Shown here piece by piece: positions 47,130 through 56,642 of a stretch of DNA of 64,000 nucleotides; the stretch's first letter is position 1, and every line of letters begins with the position of its first letter. The notes below the pieces were generated by a model. It was not told the origin of the DNA. It did no database searches and saw only the letters and a list, made by a program, of their open reading frames with translations. Source of the DNA: Bacteroides bouchesdurhonensis. Lineage in GTDB: Bacteria > Bacteroidota > Bacteroidia > Bacteroidales > Bacteroidaceae. The stretch lies in contig NZ_LT707006.1 of assembly GCF_900155865.1 (NCBI RefSeq), positions 2,892,577-2,956,576 on the forward strand, given 5' to 3'. The translations under genes were made by a program, and so were the position numbers.

Positions 47130-48398
47130 TTACGAGATCTCGAAGCAATGTTCTTGTTGTTCGAAATAGTATTGTAATTTCAAATGTTGTAAACGACAGA
47201 TAGAATCGGCAATGGCCAGCCCTAATCCGGTAGAACCTTCTTTTTTACTCCCCTGATAGAAACGTTCAAAAATGTGTTCCTTATCTAATGGGTAGTTTGT
47301 TCCTGTATTCCGGAAAGTTATACTATGCTTAGTAATTTCAACATGGATACAGCCACCATCTACATTATGAACAAAGGCATTTTTCAAAAGATTAGTCAAT
47401 AAAGCAATAGCCAATGATTCATTCATTGTTGCGTGGAATTCACCTTGTTCTACCATAGTTACTTTTATATTACGATACTCGTAGACTTCTTCGTAATCTT
47501 TCAGATACTGTTTAAGGATGTTATTCAATACTAAATCTTTAGTATCAGAAAATTGCCCGTTATCTATTTTAGTCAATAATAATAAGGACTTATTTAATTT
47601 CGTGATATATTCCAACGTTTGATGAGTCTTCATCAGTTCTTCCAGTTGATTCTCAGTTAATGAATCATCTTCCATTAACATTTCCAAGCGGTTACGACAG
47701 ATAGCAAGCGGAGTTTGTATCTCGTGCGAGGCATTTCCTATAAACTGTTTTTGTTGTTCGAACATTTGTTCTGTACGCTCAACGTAACGGGTAGCGGCTT
47801 CATTCAATTTACGAAACTCGGTTATTTGAGTATCATTTCTCAAAGGTTCATTCTTTTTCCCTGTTTGATAACTATCCAGCCAATGGAGCAACGCATACAA
47901 AGGCCGCATATTCCGGTAGAACACCCATACTGAAATGGAAATAATACAAAGCGATAAAGCGACGTACAAAAAAATAACCCAAAGTAATATCTCATCTTTC
48001 AAATCATCTTTTTCAATGCTAGGAGTAGATACGGTAAGTTTGTGATAACGTCCCTCGTCATCTTTAAATATAGTAGTCAAAATACGTGCCGGTTCCGTTT
48101 CTTCCTTTTCTACAATATAAACCATAGAGTCTTTATATTGGATATCGTCATGGCTTTCTGCATATTCTTTGCTTACTTCTGTCAGATAATATTGGTTATT
48201 AGAACCATTATTTTTAGAAGGTAACTCCTCTCCTGCCAAGGCACGGATAATGATTGTCTCTGAGTAGTCTTCCAACGAATCATCTACTTCATCATTTATT
48301 TCGTCAATCATCGTGACGTAAAAAAAGGCAGCCCAAACTGTTAGAATGAGAATTAAAGCTATAGAAATACGTAGAATGATATAATATATTAATTTCAT
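47130..48398 (-). CDS. Sensor histidine kinase
   Basis: 422 residues. Two membrane helices (IILRISIALILILTVWAAFFYV near 7-28 and LLWVIFLYVALSLCIISISVWVF near 138-160) enclose a periplasmic sensor of about 105 residues. The cytoplasmic kinase has the H box NASHEIQTPLAICRNRLE, an N box ALLTNLLKNAFVHN and the G box GSTGLGLAIAD. The HEIQTP form is common in Bacteroides kinases. It lies 22 bp behind its response regulator. The signal is unknown. Confidence 0.92.
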   Translation of the reverse strand: MKLIYYIILRISIALILILTVWAAFFYVTMIDEINDEVDDSLEDYSETIIIRALAGEELPSKNNGSNNQYYLTEVSKEYAESHDDIQYKDSMVYIVEKEETEPARILTTIFKDDEGRYHKLTVSTPSIEKDDLKDEILLWVIFLYVALSLCIISISVWVFYRNMRPLYALLHWLDSYQTGKKNEPLRNDTQITEFRKLNEAATRYVERTEQMFEQQKQFIGNASHEIQTPLAICRNRLEMLMEDDSLTENQLEELMKTHQTLEYITKLNKSLLLLTKIDNGQFSDTKDLVLNNILKQYLKDYEEVYEYRNIKVTMVEQGEFHATMNESLAIALLTNLLKNAFVHNVDGGCIHVEITKHSITFRNTGTNYPLDKEHIFERFYQGSKKEGSTGLGLAIADSICRLQHLKLQYYFEQQEHCFEIS

Positions 48399-48420
48399 GT
48401 ATAGGCGTGACTAGTTACTT

Positions 48421-49098
48421 TTATTCTACAATCATCTTATAACCAAAACCATAAACGGCCTTTAATTTTATATTAGCTCCCGAGTCTTTCAACTTCTTAC
48501 GAAGATTCTTGATTTGCGCATAAATAAAATCAAAATTATCTACCTGATCAATATGATCCCCCCAAACGGATTCAGCTAATGTATTTTTATTTATTAATCT
48601 TCCGGGGCGATTCATAAAGTATAATAAGATATCATACTCTTTACGATTCAATTCCAATTCTTGATTTTCAACGAAAACTCTGAATTTATCAGGTTCTATC
48701 CGCACATTTCCCTGGCAAATATTTATTTCTCCTTTATTCTGGTGACGGCGAATAACACTTTTAATTCGTGCATTCAATTCAACCAAATGAAATGGTTTTG
48801 ATAAATAATCATCTGCTCCCAATTCCAAGCCCAAAACTTTATCTTCTAAGGAGTCTTTAGCCGAGATAATAATCACATTTTCTCGTTTATGCATCGCTTT
48901 CAACTTCTCCAAAAGATCTAATCCGCTTCCATCCGGCAACATGATATCCAGCAAAATGCAGTCATAGTCGTAATCTTCTATTTTATATAAAGCTGTATTA
49001 AAGCTGTCTGCCGTTTCCACAACATAACGTTCTTTCTCCAATGACAGTTGAATAAGTTCTCTCAAAGCCGGTTCATCTTCTACAATTAATACCTTCAT
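48421..49098 (-). CDS. OmpR/PhoB-type response regulator
   Basis: 225 residues. Receiver domain with the acidic pair VEDEP, the phosphorylated Asp in CILLDIMLPDGSGL and the lysine in LSKPFHLVEL; the winged-helix output follows (ELNRKEYDILLYFMNRPGR ... VYGFGYKMI). It is the first gene of the pair and possibly also activates the PepSY-like genes downstream. Confidence 0.94.
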   Translation of the reverse strand: MKVLIVEDEPALRELIQLSLEKERYVVETADSFNTALYKIEDYDYDCILLDIMLPDGSGLDLLEKLKAMHKRENVIIISAKDSLEDKVLGLELGADDYLSKPFHLVELNARIKSVIRRHQNKGEINICQGNVRIEPDKFRVFVENQELELNRKEYDILLYFMNRPGRLINKNTLAESVWGDHIDQVDNFDFIYAQIKNLRKKLKDSGANIKLKAVYGFGYKMIVE

Positions 49099-49171
49099 AA
49101 AAAGTCCTCCTTTTCTTGTACGAATACAAAGAAAAAGGATATTTCTGAAATAAAACTGAAATGAATAAAAA

Positions 49172-49206
49172 AAGAGTCTGAAATCTCTATTGAATTTCAG
49201 ACTCTT
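49172..49206 (-). terminator. Terminator after proS
   Basis: AAGAGTCTGAAAT (49172-49184) pairs with ATTTCAGACTCTT (49194-49206); seven T follow on the minus strand. Confidence 0.9.
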
Positions 49207-49254
49207 ACTAAATTAATGTGATCTAGGTTGGATTTTTCTCACATCAAAATTATC

Positions 49255-50748
49255 TTAATAAGAACGTGCAAAGATTACACGACAAGCAGAAGGTTTACCC
49301 GTAACCATACACTTACCCGGTTCTTTATCACCCGGAACAAATGAATCGAATGGGATACAACGGATCGTAGCTTTCGTTTCTTCTTTTATCTTTTCTTCAG
49401 TTTCAGTTGTTCCATCCCAATGAGCCAGGATAAAACCACCTTTTTCGATTTTTTCCTTGAATTCATCGTAAGAATCAACTGTAGTGATGTGTGAGTTACG
49501 ATAATCTAATGCCTTCTTATAAATATTTGCCTGCATTTCTTCAAGCAAATTCTGAACGTATGTCTCGATTCCATCACAAGATACAGTTTCTTTTTCAAGT
49601 GTATCGCGGCGCATCACTTCCATTGTATTATTCTCAAGATCACGTCCACCCATCACAAGACGTACAGGAACTCCCTTCAATTCATAATCTGCGAATTTGA
49701 AGCCCGGACGTTTGTTGTCTGCATTATCATATTTTACAGAAATGCCCATGGCTTTTAAGTTGGTAACAATACCCGCTACTTTGGCATCAATTTGTTTCAA
49801 TTGTTCATCATTCTTATAAATAGGGACAATAACAACCTGAATCGGAGCCAGATGTGGAGGTAAAACCAAACCGTTATCATCGGAATGAGTCATAATAAGC
49901 GCACCCATCAGACGAGTAGAAACTCCCCATGAGGTTGCCCAAACATACTCCAATTTATTTTCTTTGTTTACGAACTGAACGTCGAAAGCCTTTGCAAAGT
50001 TCTGTCCCAAGAAATGAGAAGTACCGCTCTGCAATGCTTTACCATCCTGCATCATAGCTTCAATTGTATATGTATCAAGTGCACCGGCAAAACGTTCATT
50101 GGCCGATTTCACTCCTTTTACAACGGGAACAGCCATATATTTTTCTGCGAATTCAGCATATACATTCAGCATTCTTTGTGCTTCTTCCTCAGCTTCTTCA
50201 CGTGTAGCATGTGCTGTATGTCCCTCTTGCCACAAGAATTCAGCAGTACGCAGGAACAAACGGGTACGCATTTCCCAACGGAATACGTTTGCCCACTGAT
50301 TACAAAGGATAGGCAGATCACGATAAGATTGGATCCAATTCTTATAGGTATTCCAGATAATTGTTTCAGAAGTTGGGCGAATAATCAGTTCTTCTTCCAA
50401 CTTTGCAGCCGGATCTACCACAACACCTGAACCATCTTCTGCATTCTTCAAACGATAGTGTGTTACCACAGCACATTCCTTAGCAAATCCTTCTACATGC
50501 TCTGCTTCACGACTAAGGAACGATTTCGGAATTAATAATGGGAAATAAGCATTCACATGTCCTGTTTCTTTAAACATATCGTCCAATTGACGCTGCATCT
50601 TTTCCCAGATAGCGTATCCGTAAGGCTTAATCACCATACATCCGCGTACGGCAGATTGTTCTGCCAAGTCTGCTTTTACCACCAAATCGTTGTACCACTG
50701 AGAGTAGTTCTCACTACGTTTGGTCAGGTCTTTCAGTTCTTTTGCCAT
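49255..50748 (-). CDS. proS: Prolyl-tRNA synthetase, eukaryote/archaea-like form
   Basis: 497 residues, class II synthetase. Motif 2 is in [31 protein letters not shown] and motif 3 in [30 protein letters not shown] is the proline-specific motif. It lacks the insertion domain of the E. coli enzyme and ends in the extra C-terminal domain with Cys residues ([21 protein letters not shown]) and the terminal tyrosine of IFARSY, both marks of the archaeal/eukaryotic type. It has its own promoter. Confidence 0.96.
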   Translation of the reverse strand: MAKELKDLTKRSENYSQWYNDLVVKADLAEQSAVRGCMVIKPYGYAIWEKMQRQLDDMFKETGHVNAYFPLLIPKSFLSREAEHVEGFAKECAVVTHYRLKNAEDGSGVVVDPAAKLEEELIIRPTSETIIWNTYKNWIQSYRDLPILCNQWANVFRWEMRTRLFLRTAEFLWQEGHTAHATREEAEEEAQRMLNVYAEFAEKYMAVPVVKGVKSANERFAGALDTYTIEAMMQDGKALQSGTSHFLGQNFAKAFDVQFVNKENKLEYVWATSWGVSTRLMGALIMTHSDDNGLVLPPHLAPIQVVIVPIYKNDEQLKQIDAKVAGIVTNLKAMGISVKYDNADNKRPGFKFADYELKGVPVRLVMGGRDLENNTMEVMRRDTLEKETVSCDGIETYVQNLLEEMQANIYKKALDYRNSHITTVDSYDEFKEKIEKGGFILAHWDGTTETEEKIKEETKATIRCIPFDSFVPGDKEPGKCMVTGKPSACRVIFARSY

Positions 50749-50790
50749 TATATTTTTCTATTTAAGTTTCTTAAGTGTTAAAACAGGATG

Positions 50791-50798
50791 CAAAAATA
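50791..50798 (-). promoter_or_regulatory. -7 promoter box of proS
   Basis: Minus strand TATTTTTG followed by C, 43 nt before the ATG. Confidence 0.6.
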
Positions 50799-50922
50799 CG
50801 AAAAATGAACGAACTGTGCCTATTCTTCATACATTATTTTATTCATAATGACTTATGTCAGGGGATTCGTCTTTAACTGATATTTCTTAATAAGTAGTGA
50901 TATTAGTGATTGCAATATGAAA

Positions 50923-50962
50923 AAAAATCAGATAGATATCTGACATTATCTATCTGATTTTT
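50923..50962 (-). terminator. Terminator after tRNA-Gly
   Basis: AAAAATCAGATAGATA and TATCTATCTGATTTTT form a 16-bp perfect stem; on the minus strand the T-run follows at once, 5 nt past the tRNA. Confidence 0.88.
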
Positions 50963-50967
50963 AACAG

Positions 50968-51040
50968 AGCGGTAAACGAGGCTCGAACTCGCGACCCCCA
51001 GCTTGGGAAGCTAGTGCTCTACCAACTGAGCTATTACCGC
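50968..51040 (-). tRNA. tRNA-Gly (CCC)
   Basis: 73 nt. Acceptor GCGGTAA with TTACCGC, anticodon stem CTAGC/GCTGG around TTCCCAA giving CCC, T loop GTTCGAGC, and a U discriminator as is normal for glycine tRNAs. CCA is not encoded. Confidence 0.95.
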
Positions 51041-51076
51041 ATTATTCACTCAAAAAGTATTTCTGAAATGATGATG

Positions 51077-51106
51077 CAAAGGTAAACATTATTTTTATAT
51101 CTCAAA
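51077..51106 (-). promoter_or_regulatory. Promoter of tRNA-Gly
   Basis: Minus strand TTTG (51103-51106), 18 bp, TACCTTTG (51077-51084), 37 nt before the tRNA. Confidence 0.65.
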
Positions 51107-51284
51107 TAAAATTTCATTCTTTAGTGAAAGAAAAATTTCAAGTAGCACAATCAGTTCTCATAATCAATCATACTACAGAATTATAATTTGTTCATTTTGT
51201 AATATTTAGCTCTTAGAGTACCTAAAAGTGAACAAAGTTGTTCTTTTATCTGTTAGAAAGTCTCTAAAATAAGATTTGATAAAC

Positions 51285-52697
51285 ATGAAAAAGAATCAAC
51301 TGATATTTGTATTATTTGCTTTAACTTTCCTCAGCACTCAAATGAAGGCACAGACCTCGTTAAGTTTCGAAGAATCATTACGGCTGCTCCAACAAGGAAA
51401 TCAGAGTTTGAAAATAGCAGATAAAAGTATAGAGATAGCAAAGACTGAACGTGATAAGTTAAATGCTTTTTGGTATCCTAGCCTGCAGTCTACTGGAGCG
51501 TTCGTGCATATGTCGGAAAAGATTGAGGTAAAACAACCTCTGTCTCAATTTACGGATCCAGCTAAGGATTTTGTGCATTCTATAATTCCAAATGATCAGA
51601 TAATCTCATCTATCCTTGACCAAATCGGAACAAATACACTTATTTTTCCCTTGACTCCCCGCAATCTAACAACAGTTGATGTATCGGCTGAATGGGTACT
51701 TTTTTCCGGAGGTAAGCGATTTCGTGCCACAAATATTGGACGTACAATGGTAGATCTGGCTAGAGAAAGCCGTGCAGAGGTTTCTGCCAACCAACAAAAT
51801 CTATTAGCCGAAAGTTATTATGGGCTTCGACTGGCACAACAGATTGTGACAGTTCGGGAAGAAACATACAAAGGACTGCAAAAGCACTATGAGAATGCTC
51901 TGAAACTAGAAGCAGCCGGAATGATAGATAAAGCAGGACGTTTGTTTGCCCAAGTAAATATGGACGAAGCAAGACGAGAACTAGAAGCTGCCCAAAAAGA
52001 AGAAACTGTCATGCAAAGTGCTCTTAAGACCTTATTAAACAAGAAAGATATGGATGAAAATATTGTTCCTACCTCTCCTTTGTTTATGAATGACTCCCTA
52101 CCTCCTAAAATGCTTTTCAATTTATCAGTGGGAAGTGGCAACTATCTACTCAACCAATTATATTTGCAAGAACAGATTGCCAAACAACAAGTACGCATCG
52201 ATCAAAGCGGTTATTTACCGAATATTGCATTATTTGGTAAACAAACCCTTTATTCTCATGGCATTCAAAGTAATCTAGTCCCTCGTACCATGATCGGAAT
52301 CGGATTTACATGGAACCTGTTCGATGGCTTGGATCGTGAAAAACGTATCCGGCAATCGAAACTGACACAACAGACCTTAGTCTTGGGACAAATGAAAGCT
52401 CGGGATGATCTGGCTGTAGGAGTAGACAAACTATATACACAACTTCAAAAAGCCCAAGACAATGTAAAAGCTTTAAATGCAACCATTAAATTGAGTGAAG
52501 AATTAGTACGTATCCGCAAAAAGTCTTTCACTGAGGGAATGGCAACATCTACTGAAGTAATTGATGCGGAAACAATGCTTTCGAAAGTGAAAGTAGCCCG
52601 ACTGGCTGCTTATTATGAATATGATGTGGCACTGATGAATTTACTTTCACTTTGTGGCACACCGGAACAATTTGTAAACTATCAACCTAAACCGTAA
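51285..52697 (+). CDS. TolC-like outer membrane efflux protein
   Basis: 470 residues from the ATG at 51285; a TTG three codons earlier is not needed. Signal peptide (MKKNQLIFVLFALTFLSTQMKA), then two OEP (TolC) repeats with long amphipathic helices (SFEESLRLLQQGNQSLKIAD, GLRLAQQIVTVREETYK, VGVDKLYTQLQKAQDNVKAL). It forms the outer-membrane channel of the exporter coded by the next three genes. No promoter with a full -7 box was found; a TTTG lies at 51189-51192. Confidence 0.92.
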   Translation: MKKNQLIFVLFALTFLSTQMKAQTSLSFEESLRLLQQGNQSLKIADKSIEIAKTERDKLNAFWYPSLQSTGAFVHMSEKIEVKQPLSQFTDPAKDFVHSIIPNDQIISSILDQIGTNTLIFPLTPRNLTTVDVSAEWVLFSGGKRFRATNIGRTMVDLARESRAEVSANQQNLLAESYYGLRLAQQIVTVREETYKGLQKHYENALKLEAAGMIDKAGRLFAQVNMDEARRELEAAQKEETVMQSALKTLLNKKDMDENIVPTSPLFMNDSLPPKMLFNLSVGSGNYLLNQLYLQEQIAKQQVRIDQSGYLPNIALFGKQTLYSHGIQSNLVPRTMIGIGFTWNLFDGLDREKRIRQSKLTQQTLVLGQMKARDDLAVGVDKLYTQLQKAQDNVKALNATIKLSEELVRIRKKSFTEGMATSTEVIDAETMLSKVKVARLAAYYEYDVALMNLLSLCGTPEQFVNYQPKP

Positions 52698-52703
52698 GAA
52701 ATA

Positions 52704-53693
52704 ATGAAACCAACTAGTAGAACCCTTTCCTGGGCCTTTGTCATCATCATGCTGGCAGTTGCCATCTTCACAGTCCTGGGAATGATATTGATGCATAAAC
52801 AACCGCTAGTTCTGCAAGGACAGGCAGAAGCAACAGAAATTCGTATCAGCGGGAAACTTCCCGGACGTATTGACACTTTCTTCGTAAAAGAAGGCGATTG
52901 GGTACGTCAGGGCGATACACTTGTCGTTATCAATAGTCCTGAAATACATGCCAAATACCAACAGGTAAATGCTTTGGAACGAGTAGCTATGCAACAAAAT
53001 AAAAAGATTGATGCAGGAACCCGCAAACAGATTGTGGCTACAGCATTGCAATTATGGAATAAAACCAAAAGTGATCTGACATTAGCAAAAACAACTTATA
53101 ATCGAATTCTTACATTATATAATGATAGTGTAGTCACTTCTCAACGAAAAGATGAAGTAGAAGCAATGTATAAAGCAGCAGTAGCAGCCGAACGGGCAGC
53201 ATACGAACAATATCAGATGGCTGTAGATGGTGCACAGAAAGAAGACAAAGCATCTGCTGCCAGTATGGTGGACGCTGCACGAAGTACAGTAGATGAAGTC
53301 TCAGCTTTATTAGTTGATGCCCGATTGACTGCACCGGAAGACGGACAGATTGCAACTATTTTCCCAAAACGTGGAGAGTTGGTTGCCCCGGGAACACCTA
53401 TTATGAATCTGGTAGTTATGAATGATGTACATGTCGTACTCAATGTACGGGAAGATCTAATGCCACAATTCAAAATGGGAGAAACATTTACTGCAAATGT
53501 ACCAGCTATCGGAAAAGAGAATATTGAATTTAAAATCTATTATATTAGTCCCCTGGGTAGTTTTGCTACATGGAAATCAACCAAACAGACGGGAAGTTAT
53601 GATTTACGTACCTTCGAGATCCATGCTCGTCCCACACAAAAAGTAGAAGATTTGCGTCCTGGAATGTCCGTATTATTGACGCTAAACGATTAA
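52704..53693 (+). CDS. HlyD/EmrA-type periplasmic adaptor
   Basis: 329 residues. One N-terminal membrane helix (WAFVIIMLAVAIFTVLGMILM), a lipoyl half-motif (ISGKLPGRIDTFFVKEGDWV), a helical hairpin (ALQLWNKTKSDLTLAKTTYN ... AVAAERAAYEQYQMA), the second lipoyl half (LTAPEDGQIATIFPKRGELV) and a barrel domain. It links the inner-membrane permeases to the TolC-like channel. It begins 6 bp after the TolC gene. Confidence 0.92.
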   Translation: MKPTSRTLSWAFVIIMLAVAIFTVLGMILMHKQPLVLQGQAEATEIRISGKLPGRIDTFFVKEGDWVRQGDTLVVINSPEIHAKYQQVNALERVAMQQNKKIDAGTRKQIVATALQLWNKTKSDLTLAKTTYNRILTLYNDSVVTSQRKDEVEAMYKAAVAAERAAYEQYQMAVDGAQKEDKASAASMVDAARSTVDEVSALLVDARLTAPEDGQIATIFPKRGELVAPGTPIMNLVVMNDVHVVLNVREDLMPQFKMGETFTANVPAIGKENIEFKIYYISPLGSFATWKSTKQTGSYDLRTFEIHARPTQKVEDLRPGMSVLLTLND

Positions 53694-53697
53694 AAGC

Positions 53698-54882
53698 ATG
53701 AGTTCATCACAAACATATCATCCTTTTCACGCAGTGTTGCTAAGAGAGTGGCATCGTATGACTTCACGACGTCTTTACTTTGGCGTGTGTATTGTACTCC
53801 CACTGTTCACTCTCTTTTTTATGGCAACAATTTTCGGCAATGGACAAATGGAAAATATTCCTATCGGTATTATCGATCAGGATAATACAGCCAGTTCCAG
53901 AGCGATTGTCCGTAATATATCAGCTGTACCTACATTCAATGTGACACAGCATTTTGTAAATGAAGCTGCTGCCCGAGAAGCTGTGCAGAAAAAGGAAATA
54001 TATGGTTATCTCTCTATTCCTCCTCAATTTGAACAAGACGCTATTACCGGAAAGAATGCAACTCTATCTTATTATTATCATTATGCACTTATGTCGGTTG
54101 GCGGTGAGTTGATGGCAGCGTTCGAAACATCTCTGGCTCCTGTATCTCTTTCTCCTATCGTGATGCAAGCTGTTGCATTAGGAGTAGATCAAGAACAAAT
54201 TACGACTTTTTTATTACCTGTTCAGGCTAATAATCATCCTATTTACAATCCGAGTCTGGACTATTCGGTGTATTTAAGTCAGCCTTTCTTTTTTGTATTA
54301 TTTCAAGTGTTGATTTTACTCACCACTGTATATGCAACGGGTATTGAAATAAAGTTCCGAACAGCCGATGAATGGCTGACTGTTGCAAAAGGTAATATGG
54401 TAACAGCTGTATTAGGGAAATTACTACCTTATACCATCATTTATATACTAATAGGATGGTTTGCCAATTATGTAATGTTTGGTATTCTACACATCCCTTT
54501 TCAGGGAAGTTGGTTGTTAATGAATAGTATGACTGTTCTTTTCATTATAGCAACGCAGGCTCTTGGTTTGTTCTTATTTTCACTGTTTCCTGCCATCTCC
54601 TTAATCATCAGTATCGTGTCGATGGTAGGTTCTTTAGGTGCCACGTTATCAGGAGTAACTTTTCCTGTCCCTAATATGTTCCCGTTAGTAAGGGATGCAT
54701 CTTACCTTTTTCCGGTCCGTCATTTTACGGAAGCAATGCAAATGATGCTTTACGGTGGCAGTGGATTTATTCATCTTTGGACAACGGCTGTAATATTGTG
54801 TATATTCCCTTTGTTAGCCTTCCTGTTACTTCCGCATTTGAAACGAGCTATAGAAAGTCATAAGTATGAAAAAATTAAGTAA
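53698..54882 (+). CDS. ABC-2 type permease
   Basis: 394 residues. An N-terminal membrane helix (FGVCIVLPLFTLFFMATIF), a periplasmic domain of about 170 residues (IPIGIIDQDNTASSRAIV is the standard ABC-2 start) and five or six further helices. It resembles YhhJ/YbhS-type permeases. It is one of two such subunits, the next overlapping by 17 bp. No nucleotide-binding domain is present in the protein. Confidence 0.9.
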   Translation: MSSSQTYHPFHAVLLREWHRMTSRRLYFGVCIVLPLFTLFFMATIFGNGQMENIPIGIIDQDNTASSRAIVRNISAVPTFNVTQHFVNEAAAREAVQKKEIYGYLSIPPQFEQDAITGKNATLSYYYHYALMSVGGELMAAFETSLAPVSLSPIVMQAVALGVDQEQITTFLLPVQANNHPIYNPSLDYSVYLSQPFFFVLFQVLILLTTVYATGIEIKFRTADEWLTVAKGNMVTAVLGKLLPYTIIYILIGWFANYVMFGILHIPFQGSWLLMNSMTVLFIIATQALGLFLFSLFPAISLIISIVSMVGSLGATLSGVTFPVPNMFPLVRDASYLFPVRHFTEAMQMMLYGGSGFIHLWTTAVILCIFPLLAFLLLPHLKRAIESHKYEKIK

Positions 54883-56035
54883 ATTACAACAGATATCGTT
54901 CATCATCCGTCGTGAATTTGTGGCTATCAGTACCAGTTATGCTATCCTATTGGTATTGATAGGAGGAATTTTCGTATATGGATTACTCTATAATTATATG
55001 TATGCTCCTAATATCGTAACTAATGTTCCGGTAGCAGTAGTTGATAATTCTCACAGCCAATTAAGTCGTAATTTTATTCGATGGCTGGATGCTACCCCAC
55101 AAACAGAAATTTATGATCAGGCTATAGACTATCATGAAGCGAAAGAATGGATGAAAACAGGAAAAGTACAAGGAATTATCTATCTACCCCATGATTTTGA
55201 AGAACGGGTATTCCGGGGAGATGAAGCAGTATTCTCTTTATATGCTACAACTGACGCTTTTCTATATTTTGAAGCTCTACAAGGCTCCTCTTCATTAGTA
55301 ATGTTGGCAATCAACGATAAATATCGTCCGGATGGAGCAGTCTTTCTACCTCCTCAAGGTTTATTGGCTGTAGCGATGGCACAACCTATCAATGTTTCTG
55401 GAACGGCACTTTACAATTACACAGAGGGATATGGATCTTATTTAATTCCGGCAGTTATGATGATTATTATTTTTCAAACATTATTAATGGTTATCGGGAT
55501 GGTAACCGGAGAAGAATATAGTACGAGAGGAATTCGGGTGTATATACCTTTTGGACAAGGATGGGGAAACGCTACGCGTATTGTGGCGGGAAAGACTTTT
55601 GTATATTGCAGTCTATATGCTGTCTTCGCTTTGTTCTTGTTAGGCCTGCTTCCATATTTTTTTAGTATTCCTAATATTGGCAATGGATTATACATTGTCT
55701 TATTGATGATTCCATATCTCATAGCTACTTCGTTTCTCGGATTAGCAGCTTCGCGTTATTTTACAGATTCGGAAGCACCCTTACTTATGATAGCCTTCTT
55801 CTCAGTTGGATTGATTTTCCTCTCGGGAGTTTCTTATCCAATGGAGTTAATGCCATGGTATTGGAAAGCAGCTCATTACATTCTTCCGGCAGCACCGGGT
55901 ACACTTGCTTTTGTGAAGTTAAACTCAATGGGAGCCAGTATGGCTGACATCCGACCGGAATACATCACTTTGTGGGGTCAGGCAGGAATCTATTTTCTAT
56001 TGAGTATATGGGTATATAAGAAAAAACTAAATTAA
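54866..56035 (+). CDS. ABC-2 type permease, second subunit
   Basis: 389 residues, same plan as the gene before it: helix YAILLVLIGGIFVYGLLY, periplasmic part with VPVAVVDNSHSQLSRNFI, then helices (LIPAVMMIIIFQTLLMVIGM, YIVLLMIPYLIATSFLG, LLMIAFFSVGLIFLSGV). The two probably form a heterodimer. In E. coli relatives an ATPase gene (YbhF type) lies next to such permeases; none is present here. Last gene of the exporter operon. Confidence 0.9.
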   Translation: MKKLSKLQQISFIIRREFVAISTSYAILLVLIGGIFVYGLLYNYMYAPNIVTNVPVAVVDNSHSQLSRNFIRWLDATPQTEIYDQAIDYHEAKEWMKTGKVQGIIYLPHDFEERVFRGDEAVFSLYATTDAFLYFEALQGSSSLVMLAINDKYRPDGAVFLPPQGLLAVAMAQPINVSGTALYNYTEGYGSYLIPAVMMIIIFQTLLMVIGMVTGEEYSTRGIRVYIPFGQGWGNATRIVAGKTFVYCSLYAVFALFLLGLLPYFFSIPNIGNGLYIVLLMIPYLIATSFLGLAASRYFTDSEAPLLMIAFFSVGLIFLSGVSYPMELMPWYWKAAHYILPAAPGTLAFVKLNSMGASMADIRPEYITLWGQAGIYFLLSIWVYKKKLN

Positions 56036-56050
56036 ACATCTGCAGAATAA

Positions 56051-56095
56051 AAACAAGAGGTACCTCTTTTTACAATAAAGTGTTACCTCTTGTTT
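56051..56095 (+). terminator. Terminator of the exporter operon
   Basis: AAACAAGAGGTA (56051-56062) pairs with TACCTCTTGTTT (56084-56095). Alternatively the palindrome AGAGGTACCTCT followed by TTTT (56056-56070) acts alone. Confidence 0.65.
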
Positions 56096-56116
56096 ATGAT
56101 ATGAAGTATCTCGTTA

Positions 56117-56630
56117 TTATCTACGAATCAAATATTTGATAAGAAAATAACCTCCAAATACTTGTAAACACATACCAAGGATACCTATACGAAAATCCTG
56201 AATAGCTTTAAAGAAATTACCAACATAGATCCACTCTCCTAAAGTACCGACTATCTGATAACTTAAAACTACTCCAACTAAAATAGGAATAGATATACGT
56301 CCGAAGCGTTGAGCAGCCCATCCGGCAGAAATAGCCAGTAATATTGATTTCAAAAGAATAGCAGGCAATGTGACTGGCATTGGCATACCAAATAATAAAG
56401 AGTTAATCACAGGAGAAAGGACAGCTGTCAGTAGACCTACTTTCCAACCATACTTTATAAGCACCGATTAATGTAAAGAAATAAATTGGCAGCCAAGTTA
56501 TTCCACCTTGGGGAATGAGATGAAAAAGTTGAGGGAAAAGGATGTTGCCTACAATGAATAAAGAGGCTGACAAATATGTCTTTATATCACTATAATTGAG
56601 TGAATAGAATTTCACAGATGTTGTTTCCAT
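56117..56630 (-). pseudogene. ECF-S-like membrane protein, frameshifted
   Basis: Two open frames join into one plausible protein of about 170 residues with five to six helices. The first frame (from 56630) reads METTSVKFYSL... to TLIGAYK and then runs on as nonsense; the second resumes at YGWKVGLLTAVLSPV (near 56450) to KYLIRR. Removing one A in TATAAAGTAT (56447-56456) restores GAYKYGWKVG. The helix pattern and the GM-P-V-LPAILLKS segment resemble substrate-binding S components of ECF vitamin transporters; I am not sure of this. It follows the TonB receptor by 12 bp. A real mutation is more likely than a read error, as the run has only three A, but this needs checking. Confidence 0.65.
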
Positions 56631-56642
56631 ATTATATATTAT

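Noticed and set aside
46997..47203. 68-codon plus-strand frame with a proline-rich stretch
   Set aside because: Half lies opposite the sensor-kinase gene and there is no promoter or convincing start; kept only as an unassigned segment.
56403..56630. Separate 75-residue membrane protein
   Set aside because: Its last 16 residues are out-of-frame reading of the next segment; the two frames form one gene with a frameshift.
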